Assembly: GCA_016165875.1 (NCBI GenBank)
Contig: JABBOT010000013.1
Coordinates: 16,002,368 to 16,066,367 of the forward strand
DNA length: 64,000 nucleotides
Direction of reading: 5' to 3'
DNA from: Acanthopleura granulata
Lineage: Eukaryota > Mollusca > Polyplacophora > Chitonida > Chitonidae
Shown: positions 45,890-56,780 of the stretch, piece after piece
Layout of the letters: each line of letters starts with the position of its first letter
Numbering within the stretch: position 1 is the stretch's first letter
Notes under the pieces: generated by a model
Databases searched by the model: none
The model's input: the letters and a program-made list of their open reading frames with translations, nothing else
What the model was told of the DNA's origin: nothing
Made by a program: the position numbers and the translations under genes

Positions 45890-45985
45890 AATGCAAAGTG
45901 TCATATATGACGAAATGTGAAGTGTCATGCATGGTGAAGAGTCATACATAGTGAAGTGTCATATCTGGTGTCATGGCGTTCCGAT
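45890..45985. repeat. Short tandem sequence in gene B intron 3
   Basis: Units of roughly 20 bp with 'gaagtgtcat' are followed by 'tctggtgtcatggcgttccg', similar to the 3' interior of the second SINE family. Confidence 0.45.
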
Positions 45986-46181
45986 GTATTAGAAGATGAA
46001 AGGAAGACAGCATACTTTCACAAGGCCTCCTTTGCCCAGTGTTTCTTATTTTTGTAGCTAAAACGTCTTTAAATATAAGCGTCACCGAATGCTCTTCAAA
46101 ATAAGCATTTTCTAAAAGATTCATACTGCAGATGTTTCAAAATAAATAAATAAATATGAGTGAATTTTAAACTAGCCGTGC

Positions 46182-46284
46182 CTTGTATACATCGACGCCA
46201 ATGAAATGTTCACTGAAGGGCAGACAACTGTATGAAATCGGAATTCACCACCTGTATTTTCTCCTCAGGTTCGTGGAGAATCAG
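46182..46284 (-). pseudogene. Gene B exon 3: frameshifted
   Basis: 103 nt against 102 in gene A. An extra base at 46221 turns the frame into TGA at 46212-46210. The following bases are GCACGG, so the donor is GC rather than GT. Confidence 0.85.
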
Positions 46285-46839
46285 CTGTGGGTCAAAGTGA
46301 CGGACAGTTATATGTCAAATCTAGACTCTTATCAGTTTACCCCACAAAAGGTCTTATTCTTACAGTTCATGTAAACCTTAAATAGTGGCAATGAGACTTA
46401 AAAATCATAATCCACATGAAATAAAGTGTGCATATAATGCCCCGATATGTTAAAAAGTTAACAAGTTAATCATAGAGTCAAAAGACCACACAATCGGCAA
46501 AGATTTGTATCATGCCATGTAAAGCATCACATGTAGCGTTGGGAGCGAAACTATAAATCTAGAGACACAGATGGATCTGTATTGTATTCTCCATGGAGTC
46601 CAACAGGGAGAGATCAAGATTAGTTGCCATATTGGTTAATCTTTTGGTCCAACTCTTTGCGAACCGCAGGCCCAGTGATGGAATTAATCTATAGCTATGT
46701 AGAATAATCTAGTGCATATATATCCAGGTTATAGTGTTCTAGGGTTTGTCACGGCATATTGAATTACTGGGTTTACTATGTACATTTAGCTGCACGTGTC
46801 TGGTTTCTCACTGCAGGCAGTCGATCAGTTCAGTATAAA

Positions 46840-46985
46840 CTGTCGCGCGGAATGCTCTTGTGTATGCTGTTTTGATTCGTGAATGACAGGTGGACCACAG
46901 ACATGGCCACAGGGCCTTTCTGCCGTGTGGAGTAAAGAGATATCAGCTTATGGTCCATTTAATTTCCGTCCTGTAAACTAGAGTT
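46840..46985 (-). repeat. Intron 2 segment conserved between genes A and B
   Basis: 'cacagggcctttctgccgtg' and 'tggagtaaa', with 'ggaatgctcttg' further left, match 27625-27725 in gene A. Both copies can be read on the minus strand as LLHT(A/T)ERPCG, but no splice sites frame an exon. Confidence 0.5.
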
Positions 46986-47511
46986 ATTGCTCTCTGGACA
47001 GAGTTATCCGCCTTGATGGTGGGTTTTGAGCTACTTCAGCTAGATATGCTGATGTATTGTTTTAATTAGTGGTGTATGTATGGTAGAAATAGCGCTGTAC
47101 AGGTATGGGCGAAAAGGTAAGTACTTATTGTAGACATGTGATAGACTTTACTCCCTTAGGGACACCCCTGCTTGGGTTAAATTTTAGGCTCAGTAAAGCA
47201 GGAATTTCTTTACACCTAATAATCATCTAAAGCAACAAAGTAATTAGGAGTCCCGGTAATTAAAAATGTATGAACATTTCATCAAAGAAAACGCAGCCAT
47301 GTATCTGAATTGTGTTAAAGCCGGCATTAAGAGTATAAAAATTCTATTACGTGAATGTTAATTTTCTGCCGCTAAAAAGGTCACGTGACACACTGCTAGC
47401 AAAACGCAGGTTCAAGATCAAGTCACATGTGATCGATAAACGTCCATTTAAATTCAAGAAAAATGTCAAATAATAAATGAAACTGACATAAATTGTACAT
47501 TTCTTATTCAC

Positions 47512-48013
47512 CTTCACACCGCGGTCCTCTCTATCCGGCTTAAGAAGAAGTCTAAGACCGGCTTCCAATCCTGGTGCCCTATACCCTTCGTCTGCTAAAA
47601 CACTATTGATGGTCTCACATAGCGAATCCACCGTGAGGCTTGTTTTGATGAGTTGGGAGCAGTGACCATGAGCAAAGATACAAAACCGAAGGAATTTTTC
47701 CTCGAAAAGAAATCTCTTGCGATAGATTTCTGCGTTGTTGATTCTGAGGTAGTCCTCAATCGGAAGTGACGTGAAGAAGGTGCGGTTTTGCAGAGCGAGG
47801 TTCTCCATGACGTCGTTCTCGAAGGGGTCGAGGGCAGGATGAGGAGGGGTGGTGGAGAGTGGCTTACAGACGGTGACCGCCGGGAAGGCTAGCTGGCCCT
47901 CGTTTGTGTCCACGTTAGTTAGGATGGGCAGCTTTCTAACATGGATTATTTGATCAATGATGACTCCCAGAAGGAACACCAACTGCGTGACAATAACAAT
48001 GGCGTAGAGTACC
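47512..48013 (-). pseudogene. Gene B exon 2: TM1 region, intact
   Basis: 502 nt, acceptor CTCCAATCAG and donor AAG|GTGAAT. It encodes TM1 (VLYAIVIVTQLVFLLGVII), FPAVTVC and LDPFEND, ending RGVK at a codon boundary like gene A. It is 57 nt shorter than A's exon, a multiple of three. Confidence 0.85.
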
Positions 48014-49499
48014 CTGATTGGAGGAGGGTGGAAAACAAATTTAAGTAAACACTCTATGAATAATATCCTCAATCTCATTATATACTATGCCAAAGTAAAA
48101 GGAACGAAAATAGAACGGATAAATTTCAAAGGATATGATATCGATTGTAGGCAAACTGTCACAATGAAGAATTTTGCTGTTGTACAATGGCGGTTAATTT
48201 TATGGGAGGACGACATATTGGTGGGGGAGGGGGCGCAAGGTCTTCGATGAATATCGAGAGCGGATGAATCTGCATATTCCTTGTACAATCCGTCTGTGTC
48301 GTATAGTTAAAGAGTTGTTCAAATGAAACAATAAAAGGGTTTCTTTTTCTGGGCATGACTATAATGAGATGTGCATACTTGAAATACCAGGACAATGAAA
48401 CAATGTCTCTAATCTAGATTTTCTTTACAGTGTGCCATATCAAAAACTACATGATGCGTCATTTTGACAAGAGCCCGAGGGGAAGTGTGAATAGTTGCAT
48501 TTAACTGGACGAAATATCACACTCTCAGTTTCAACACAAGTAAGCTATCTTGTGTTCTTACTAGTTCACTGCAGATGGGAAAGGAATAAGCCAGAAAGCA
48601 GTTCCTTGTGGGGGATTATGACCCGGATTTCTCCGTTGCTGGATAAACGAACCCTCTTTACTGCGTTAAGGCATCGTAACCATGGGCAGTCACACAAAAT
48701 TCAGCCGAATTCGGGCATTTTTATGCCAGTCTTTGTAACGTAGGTTCTAGGGCAGTTTCAAATCGAAAATTTAGTAAAAGGCACAACAAGTAGAACCGAG
48801 GTGAACAGCGGGCTGTGGCATCTGTAATGTTAAATCATACACATGAATGTCCATGTGCTCATGTTTATCTCGCGTTCTGCTCATGCGCAAATAGGCACGA
48901 TTCGGAAATGTTGCATGTATCTGGCTTCAGTACTGGAGGGTATTTTTTTCATGATGATTGAAAATAGAACTTTTCTATCCAATATTAATTTTTTGCGATT
49001 GTCAAGGTAACTTCTATAAAAAGAACCTTTCTATTTACTGAGAGGGTACAGATGCAGCCTTCATCATAACGCCCAGCAACAAAGTCAAACAGCGTCATGC
49101 GCTGGAGTTGTTGTGTCCAACTCGTCCGTTCAACTAATCATAGTACCACTGTTAATGTGGCTGAGACTTGTTCGGGATGATATGGACAACATGGGAGGTG
49201 TGAAGCATGTTTGATTGACTGGACTCACGGTTTCAATGTCTTTGATCATTAGACAACAGCACGCAGGACCTGGTCTATGAGAGATAAACAATAAAAAAGA
49301 CCACAGCATAAAGAGTAAAATAGAACAGCGACCACAATGTGATGGTTAAGAATCGTGTTTGCTAAAGGGATTGATGTTTCACCACTGGGTTACAATTTAC
49401 AGTACTGTTATTTGTTAAAAAATTTAGCCAGAGGCGATTTTATAATTTTTGATCAAGTAGCCTTACCTCCAGCTTATACACAAGAAGTATTTGGCCCAT
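48014..49499. other. Gene B intron 1
   Basis: No coding segment recognised in this part of the intron. Confidence 0.4.
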
Positions 49500-49592
49500 G
49501 TGGGGCTGGGTGAGGGAGAGTCGTGTCTGAGGGTGGAAAGCCGTGTACGAGGGTGGGGTGACCTGTCTGAGGGAGGGCGTCGTGTCTGAGAA
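49500..49592. repeat. Short G-rich tandem repeat
   Basis: About four diverged units of 20-27 bp built on 'gtgtctgagggtgg'. Confidence 0.6.
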
Positions 49593-49687
49593 TAATAATA
49601 ATCCTCATTGGAAACCAAGTGAACAAAGTTGGACATTAGACATCACTACTATAGAGTTATACCTATCACGTGGTCATTATTGTCCAA

Positions 49688-49745
49688 TCAAAAGCGGGAT
49701 AATCTTGAGCACGTCGTAAAACTCCAATCAAACAAATAATAAGTA
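49688..49745 (+). repeat. RUDI/V-SINE-like SINE, 3' end only
   Basis: 'ataatcttgagcacgtcgta' followed by 'aaactccaatcaaacaaata' is the SINE's terminal segment. It sits about 120 bp downstream of gene B exon 1. Confidence 0.6.
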
Positions 49746-49862
49746 CAGTGAAACGAATGGCGCGCCGGAGGCGGCTTACAGTGATATACCAATGATGAGC
49801 TTTCAACCTAATTGATATTGAAATGTTATTTTGGTTAGTTGGTGAGGTCTTTATCTTCTTAC

Positions 49863-50002
49863 CCTCTAGGCTTGGACACAGATGTGTGCAGAATGAATTT
49901 AATGCCGTGTAGGGATCTTTTTTGCGAAACTTCGGCCATCGTTCCCAACACGCGGTTTGGAGTTTTGTCCCTGTCCCTCTCACGGTTCTCGACAGATGCC
50001 AT
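49863..50002 (-). pseudogene. Gene B exon 1
   Basis: 140 nt, begins MASVENRE, contains SLHGIKFI, donor AGAGG|GTAAGA. An in-frame TAG lies a few dozen bases upstream, which fixes this ATG as the start in both paralogs. Confidence 0.8.
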
Positions 50003-50515
50003 GACGAAGGCCAAACAATTCAGATAATAAACTTTCCGTGCTTTCTAGCTGTCGTGTAAGCACTACTGATGGGGACAGCAGCCAACCGTGTATCTAGATG
50101 GTGTTAAAATAACAGAACGTTTCGTCGTTGACAAACTCCAACATGGGTCTATTCAGAGGAATAAAACAGAGACAGCCAGCGTCGCGTAAACCAAACAAGA
50201 AAAATCAATGGGATGAATACTTCTGCATACGCAACACTTAATTGCCGTAATCCTCTCGTGATGTGCAAAGACGAAAGCAAACTTCAGAGATAGGTAACAC
50301 CTGCACAGAAGCCAACGAGAAGGCTACTGTATGAGAGCCGCAGAATCTGGTACCAGTGCGACCTATGGACCTATATACCTTGGACGTTGCTTAGCGTTTC
50401 TGAGCAGACCAGATACAGATCATTCCAATGCTGGACAGAATGGCTTTATACAGCTTACGGTCGGGATAGTACAAGCCTGGGGAACTGACACCGGCGATTT
50501 GGCATGGTAAATGGT
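50003..50515 (-). promoter_or_regulatory. Conserved 5' flank of gene B (pairs with 33689-34195)
   Basis: 'cactactgatggggacagca', 'gaaagcaaacttcagagata' and 'agccaacgagaaggctac' keep the same order as upstream of gene A. This is the expected position of the 5' UTR and promoter; no core promoter motif was fixed. Confidence 0.5.
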
Positions 50516-50960
50516 TTCCCCGACACATCAATTTCACTCAGTTCAGAACAATGCTGTGGAACTACTTTTTAAACTTAGAGCACCATTACAGTTGTATTGT
50601 TTACATACATGTATACCTGCAGAGTTCTGACGTTAAGCTTACAGCCGACGGCGAATAACAGTCCTTCCTACCAGCTGGCATGCTCATCATAATGTTATCA
50701 GCCAGGGGTGATTTCAGTGACGTCACAATTACACTAAGCAGCCATAGGACTTCTTAGCATTTCCGACAATGCATTGGAATATACTCTTTACTACAGGCAT
50801 CATACGAATCAAACCCATTGTAAAATTCACTTACTTTTTTACGTATTCAACCAAAAATGCCTAATATCCTATTGAAGAGTTGCGTGAGAACAAGTAAAGA
50901 GAACATCCATATAGCAAATACGTTGATTCGCAAAAAGCACAAAAGCGAAACTGTGTTTAA
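50516..50960. other. Intergenic sequence, nothing recognised
   Basis: No coding segment or repeat recognised. Confidence 0.4.
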
Positions 50961-51680
50961 TTTAATGGTTTGCGGGTATCGTTCGCCTTATTGATTTGAC
51001 CCTAACATTCACTTTAATCATTTGCAACCGACCTTCAAATTAATTGTTTTCCCATAACGTTTTAATGGTTTGCCCGTGGTGGTCACCTTAATCGTTTGCC
51101 CCTAAAGTTCACTTTAATGGTTTGTCCGTAATGATCACTTTAATGGTTTGCCCATAGCCCTAACCTTAATAGTTTCCCCTATCGTTCACCTTAATGGTTT
51201 GCCAGTAACGCCCACCTTTACGACATTCCCCTAACCTTCATTTTAATGCTTTGTCTATAACGTTCTCTTGAATGGTCTGCCCATAAATGATCACTCTAAC
51301 GATTGTCCCGTAACATTCACCTTAATGGTTATCGCATACCCTTCTCTTAAATGATTTTCCAGTAGCACCCATCTTTACGATTTTCCCATAACATTCATTT
51401 TAATGGTTTGTCTATAACGTTCACCTCGATGGTTTGTCCGTAATGATCACTTTAATGGCTGCCCCGTACCGTTCGCCCTAATGGTTTTCCCCTAACCTTC
51501 ACTCCAATGGTTTCCCTTTCATTTTGATGGTTTCACAGTTCATTTTGATGGTTTTCCCCTAACCTTCATTTTAATGGTTTAATCATAACGTTCACCCCAT
51601 AGGTTTGTCCGTAATGATAACTTAAATGGTTTGCAGTAACGCCTACTCTAATGGATTAACCCGTAGCGTTCACCTTAATA
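50961..51680. repeat. ~26-bp minisatellite, about 27 diverged units
   Basis: The core is 'gttcaccttaatggtttgcc' with 'cataac' or 'cgtaat' completing each unit. The period is kept while bases vary, so the array is old. Confidence 0.9.
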
Positions 51681-51929
51681 AACAGAGATTAGTATTAATC
51701 TTGAATCCTGAGATAAACTCATGGCTTTGCTTCTCGTGAACATATACGGAACAGACATCTCGGTTGGCATGAACGCTTCAATGGCTCCCCCCCCCCCCAG
51801 CCAACCACCCATCCCATAGGGAATAGCTCGTAATACAAGTAATCGCATTATTACATGTATGTTTACCAGACGTATTGCGGGGAAGTGCAGCTCTTATTTA
51901 ACAACCGAGGCTGAGGATTTGCCTGATGC

Positions 51930-52165
51930 GGGATAGATTGATGAAAGTGTCTCACACATCCATTTCATAGGGTCAAGTGATAAGATCGGCTGTCGTCTGC
52001 AAATCGCTGCTCGGAGCGGACGTCATCCATCACAATGGCACTATTTTGTAACAAGATGATATTTATACGTAGGTTGTAATTGAAAGTCACGGTGCAATAC
52101 GTGTATACAGACCTCACTTGCAGTGGAGGCCTTGTTGAATCTCGAGTAAAGAAATTCCAAGGAGA
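51930..52165. repeat. Duplicon right edge beyond gene B (pairs with 35480-35740)
   Basis: 'ctcacacatccatttcatag', 'gctgtcgtctgca' and 'gacgtcatccat' match the sequence upstream of gene A in order. Confidence 0.55.
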
Positions 52166-52206
52166 GATCATGAAGTTCCTTTGTTAGGCGTCCAACATGT
52201 CATTGA

Positions 52207-52378
52207 TCATGAATTTATTTATTTTATTTATCTGATTGGTGTTGTACCCCGTACTCAAGAATATTTTACTTACACGACGGCTGCCAGTATTATGGTGGGA
52301 GGAAACCGGGCGGAGCTCACGACCATCGCAGGTTGGTGGCCGACCTTCCCACGTACGGCAGGAGAGGAAGCCAGAATT
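52207..52378 (-). repeat. RUDI/V-SINE-like SINE
   Basis: Reverse copy: 'tctgattggtgttgtacccc', 'tattatggtgggaggaaacc' and 'acgtacggcaggagaggaag'. A short internal deletion shortens the 'gagcccgggagaaaccc' part. Confidence 0.8.
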
Positions 52379-52636
52379 GATCTATGAAAGCATTTGATCT
52401 ATAAAAGCAATTGATCTATAAACCTCCAAAGGATAGAAGAAGCCCTAGGATTTGAAACTGTGCCATTTTGATTTTTGATTTGCCTTTTTTTCGTCTTTCC
52501 TCTCACGTAAAGATGAAGCCCGAATTAGAATTATAACTCCTGACATTTGTGCAAAGTGTTGTGAACCAAAGCTGTCTTGTTTTTTTCACACAGTTTTCAC
52601 TGATTGATATACTTTCCAGTGAGGGGGTGTCCGACT

Positions 52637-52726
52637 CATCATGGCTTCCTCTTCGGTCCTACGTGGGAAGGTCTGCCAGTAACCTGCAGGATTCCGTGGG
52701 TTCCACCTGGCTCTGCCTGATTTTTA
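52637..52726 (+). repeat. RUDI/V-SINE-like SINE, body only
   Basis: 'cgtgggaaggtctgccagta' and 'ggttccacctggctctgcct' match the forward SINE body; the 3' tail is missing. Confidence 0.65.
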
Positions 52727-52884
52727 TTCTAATTGTACATGCAAATGCTTGAATAGCGGTAGGGAATTGACCCATTACAGTGACGAATTTGTGATACTTG
52801 GCAAATGGTCACAATCCGGCCTCTTGTCAGCTTACCGCACTTTGTGTTTTATTCTAATTGTACATGTAAATGCTTAAACAGAGC

Positions 52885-52920
52885 AACTCCCCCCCCACCC
52901 CCACCCCCACCCCCACACAC
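52885..52920. repeat. C-rich microsatellite
   Basis: A run of C followed by (CCCCCA)n and CACACAC. Confidence 0.9.
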
Positions 52921-53902
52921 CACTAAGTATACAAAATGCATTGACATCTATGTTCAAATCAGAGTCATGGGTTAGAAATACTCTCAACATTGTGCTGTCG
53001 TCACATTTAATGAAGAAGCACATAAGAACAATGCAAGGGGGCCAGGAATCGAGGACTGATAGTCCATCAAAAGAGTCCTGCTTCATACAATGATACGAAC
53101 GAATAAAAGCCCACGAACAATGTGAGGTACAAAATGCTAAATTTCCCTAGCAAGGGTATTAATATCATGGATAACTGCGATTCGTACACCCATTCGTCCG
53201 CAATGGCCAGCAAATTTCACACGTGAACAATGTATATGTGCATTCTGGTATGTGAGTACAAGAATTAACAAGGAATATCTGAAATACACTTTGATCATAT
53301 GCTCAATTTATCCTACTTGAAAAAAAAAATATAAATAAGAACACAATGGTCAAAAAACTGACTTTTATTCAAAATAATAATATAGCTGAAACAAAAACTT
53401 CACTGCGTGTATACTGAATATCCCCAGTGGTCTATCCGACTGACAAATTTATAAGCAGCAGATCAGAATGGTTACATCAATTATTACAAGAGAGGCCGGG
53501 TGTATGGGTCGATAGTGTATCATGCCTGATTGATTTTGTGTACGTTGGAGTATCCCGTTATGCAGGTGTGTGTACTCAGGAAGGACCGTGAGTAAACAAT
53601 GTATATGACACCTGATCGATAATAAATTGTTTTATGAAGTTTCTACCGGGATCATGTGTTAAGTATCGCTCTATTATTATCTAATGTATATGTAGTTTAG
53701 CGATAACGCTGCTTGTGCCTCAATGAACACAAAACAATAACAATTTCACCACAGTATAATATTGCCTTTGCTGGGTAATTACACGCTGGTAACACTGGAC
53801 AATTTCTGGGAAGTCGACCTCTGTCGGGCGCCATGTGTTTGTAATCAGGAAAAAACCATTAAACGATAGTACCGGCATAGCCAGATTGACAACATGAAAA
53901 TT
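52921..53902. other. Intergenic sequence, nothing recognised
   Basis: No coding segment or repeat recognised. Confidence 0.4.
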
Positions 53903-54100
53903 TACTTATCTGCTTGATTGGTGTTTTACGCCGTACTCAACAATATTTCACTTATACGAAGGCGGACAGCATTATGGTAGGTGGAAACCAGACAGAGCCC
54001 AGGAGAAACCCACGACCATCCGCAGGTTGCTGCTGGACCTTCCCTCGTAAAACCGGAGAGAAAGCCAGTGTGAGCTGCGCTTGAGCTCAGAGCGATCCCA
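53903..54100 (-). repeat. RUDI/V-SINE-like SINE
   Basis: Reverse copy: 'ttgattggtgttttacgccg', 'cccacgaccatccgcaggtt' and 'gagagaaagccagtgtgagc'. The 92-residue minus-strand frame here is the SINE. Confidence 0.8.
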
Positions 54101-55494
54101 CGGACAACATGAATGTATGGAATAAACGCATTGCAAGATGACTGAAACCCCGCTCTTACTGTTCGTGGGGCCATGGACCTCATTTCACAAAAGGTCTTTT
54201 GCATTGTTTTTGCACATGTCAGTGTGTGTATACATGTGTTAAATGTGATGACATCTTTACCTAATTCTACTCAAGCCATGGTGCTCGGGGGAGTGTAAGT
54301 TATTACTTCTTAAAAACTTACGTGAACAGTTAGAATAAAATCCTAACTGAGGTAAAATGACAAGAAGCTGGATTTCACCGGTAACGTGTGACCTTCTACC
54401 AACTATCACTGTCGTCGCTGTTCTGGTTTTACTTTCTGTGCTGTAGTCTTATATATTATGTCGTAACTCAGGTCCTACATTAAGACGTACAACATATGAC
54501 CCTTTCATCAAACAATATCACCTATGCTTTACTGTTTACAAAGTGGTAAAACTTAGTACTTGTGACTTAAGATTAAGGTTTATGACTTTTTTATGAGTTT
54601 TTAGGGAAATGAGCCCTTGGGGCAGAAAGTCATCTCTATCTTATGTCAGAATTTGAAATATGATTTTGGAACATACCTTTTGGATCACAAAATTAAACTT
54701 TTGATCACATTGTTATCCTTTTGACCAATGTTATCCTGTGAGAAAAGTACTAAAATTTCAACTTCCAATGACAAAAAACAATGCATTGTGAGGAGGCTTT
54801 AAATTTTTACTTAAGTCAGGAATGGCTTTGTTGAATCCGTCCCTGACGACAATATACGGCGTTTGTATGTCCGTTTGTATGTCCGTTTTTGCTGTGTAGC
54901 AATGGGAAAAGAGCTACTTTTGTGTGAGAACATCCAACGCAAGGCGAAATGATAAAGGCTGAGATTGTAAAAATGTTGCATTCAGTATAGAATTAAACCG
55001 ACATTGCACGTTTCGTCAGAAAAATCCGAAAACAAAGTTTAAATCTTTCAGTCCTTTCCACTTTGTGTGGTGTGACGTCATAGAGGAATATATATCGTTA
55101 CCAATCACTGACGTGTATCCACAAATGACGCTGCCATTTCAAACGATCTTGCAGTCATCCCAATATAAATACCTTATTCGACGTCACGTCTGGCTGATTC
55201 CACGTCACACAAGGAATACTCTCAGGTCACACCGGGAAAATTTGACCGACACCGTGGAATATTTTGAATTTTCAGGAATCTTTAGTTATGTGGGTTAAAT
55301 AGTATCTTTCATATAATTTTTAATATTTCTACGCTGTTTCTTTTGTAACCTGAGAGGCACTTAAAGACAAAAAGGGGAACCTTTCCCATCTTAAGTAATG
55401 CGGATCTAAGCCGTGTAGTCATTTGTTCATTTCCACCTTTTTGGCCCCAGGTTGTAGATAAACCTGTAGTACTCGTGTATGGCTCGTGAACAAT
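54101..55494. other. Intergenic sequence, nothing recognised
   Basis: AT-rich, with no coding segment recognised. 'tgtatgtccgtt' occurs twice in a row near 54865-54890. Confidence 0.4.
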
Positions 55495-55725
55495 TTTCAG
55501 TTCAGCTGGAAACCCAGTCATCCTGCATTGCGCAGAAATAGGTAGGTCTGTCACCAGTATGGCGTGCAAGTGTGTTTGTCCCACGTCGAAAGGTTGGTCA
55601 GTATAACTGGCGAAAGGTCGATGGTTTATCTCGGGGCAATCCGGTTTCCTCCTGAATGAAACTGATCACGCCATGGTATAAGCAAAACATTCTTCATATC
55701 ATTATACTGAACATCAATTGGGTCG
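55495..55725 (+). repeat. Degenerate SINE relative with the 'gaaaggtcgatgg' body
   Basis: 'ggcgaaaggtcgatggttta', 'caatccggtttcctcctgaa' and 'ccatggtataagcaaaacat' match the older relative of the main SINE in forward orientation. Confidence 0.5.
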
Positions 55726-56599
55726 CTTGAAGGAAGAAACATGAAGAGTGTCTACACGCAGAATCGTTTAATATTCTATCATTTGAAGGCCACAATTGTC
55801 TTTATAAACCACCTTATGATTCCTTTGAGACCTCAGATAGATTTATGCTGTTTGATGCAACACAAACACCTGATAAAACGGACCGTGTCGCCTGTATTGA
55901 GGTCTGTTGTGTATATATACAGTTTAGAGGCAAACGCCTCATGCGCACAGAGCAGCTGCATCATGCAACAGTGGCTAACATGACTGGGGTTTAAACGCCC
56001 GTCTGAAGGAGTTCGCCTAGATCGCATGCGTGATAGACGCCATCAGTAAAGTGAAAAATTTTCAAGGACAAAAGCCAAACTTCATGTGTCAGTCCCTAAC
56101 TGATTGTTGGCTTAATTTATTGTTTCGAAGTTTTGTGGTGTACGTATAATAGAAAAAAGCACACCAAACAAATTCAGTGTATCATTGATTACATTATACG
56201 ATCTTTTGTTATACCCCAAATCTTCTAATTTTGACAGATCGTAGTGTTGGAAGGTGAAGATTACAGTTCTCTCCTGGCGATATTTCTTTTTATTAAAGGT
56301 AAAAATTTGGATATGTTGTTCATTAGATAAGCAACCATGTGAGAAGAAACGCGTATTCCTGTTACAGTTACATGTATATTAGCTAAACAGAGCAGACCGT
56401 GTGTCCCAGATATTAGAAGAATTAAAGTAGGTGACATGTTCATTGCTTAAATCTGACTTTGATCGATTAGTACGACAAATATGAATACAACCGTGGTTAT
56501 GTTTCGTGTAACATGTAGAACGTGTGTAAATGACGCAGTGAGTGGCCAACTTTAAATTTCTATCTGCCACAATGTTCGATGACACTTAGACACTTATTT
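55726..56599. other. Intergenic sequence, nothing recognised
   Basis: No coding segment or repeat recognised. Confidence 0.4.
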
Positions 56600-56780
56600 G
56601 ACAGCTACAAGGCTTACGGGGGGAGCAAAACTGAGTGTCCAGGCTAAACCTCAAACCGTTGAGAGGTATCTGAAAAATGCCCTGATTTAAAGCCGCAGCC
56701 CCAAAACGCGAGAGCTAGATTTGAACACGCGATCTCATTAGTCAAGGATCTGACGGCTTTAGCGACCCAAGCACTTTGTC
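56600..56780 (-). repeat. Possible third tRNA-headed SINE family
   Basis: On the minus strand 'gcttgggtcgctaaagccgt' and 'gcgtgttcaaatctagctct' look like A- and B-box parts of a worn tRNA head, followed by a body with 'cgttttggggctgcggcttt'. It is the only copy in the window. Confidence 0.4.

Larger units (their letters stand above)
39140..50002 (-). pseudogene. DEG/ENaC sodium channel, gene B, broken paralog of gene A
   Basis: It has the same 8-exon plan as gene A: 50002-49863, 48013-47512, 46284-46182, 45471 to about 45270, 41423-41349, 40976-40880, 40013-39922 and 39288-39140. Exons 1, 2, 5, 6, 7 and 8 are open and in matching phases, with MASVENRE, SLHGIKFI, FPAVTVC, CDPLRIIDC, CDCPLPCED and GLFLGASIIT. 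Lesions: one extra base at 46221 in exon 3, giving TGA at 46212-46210; a GC instead of GT donor after exon 3; and in exon 4 about 10 bases lost and one gained, with TGA at 45429-45427 and TAA at 45296-45294 and no recognisable end. Skipping exons 3 and 4 would not restore the frame. The good state of the other exons points to recent inactivation, or to assembly error in the two damaged exons. Confidence 0.75.
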
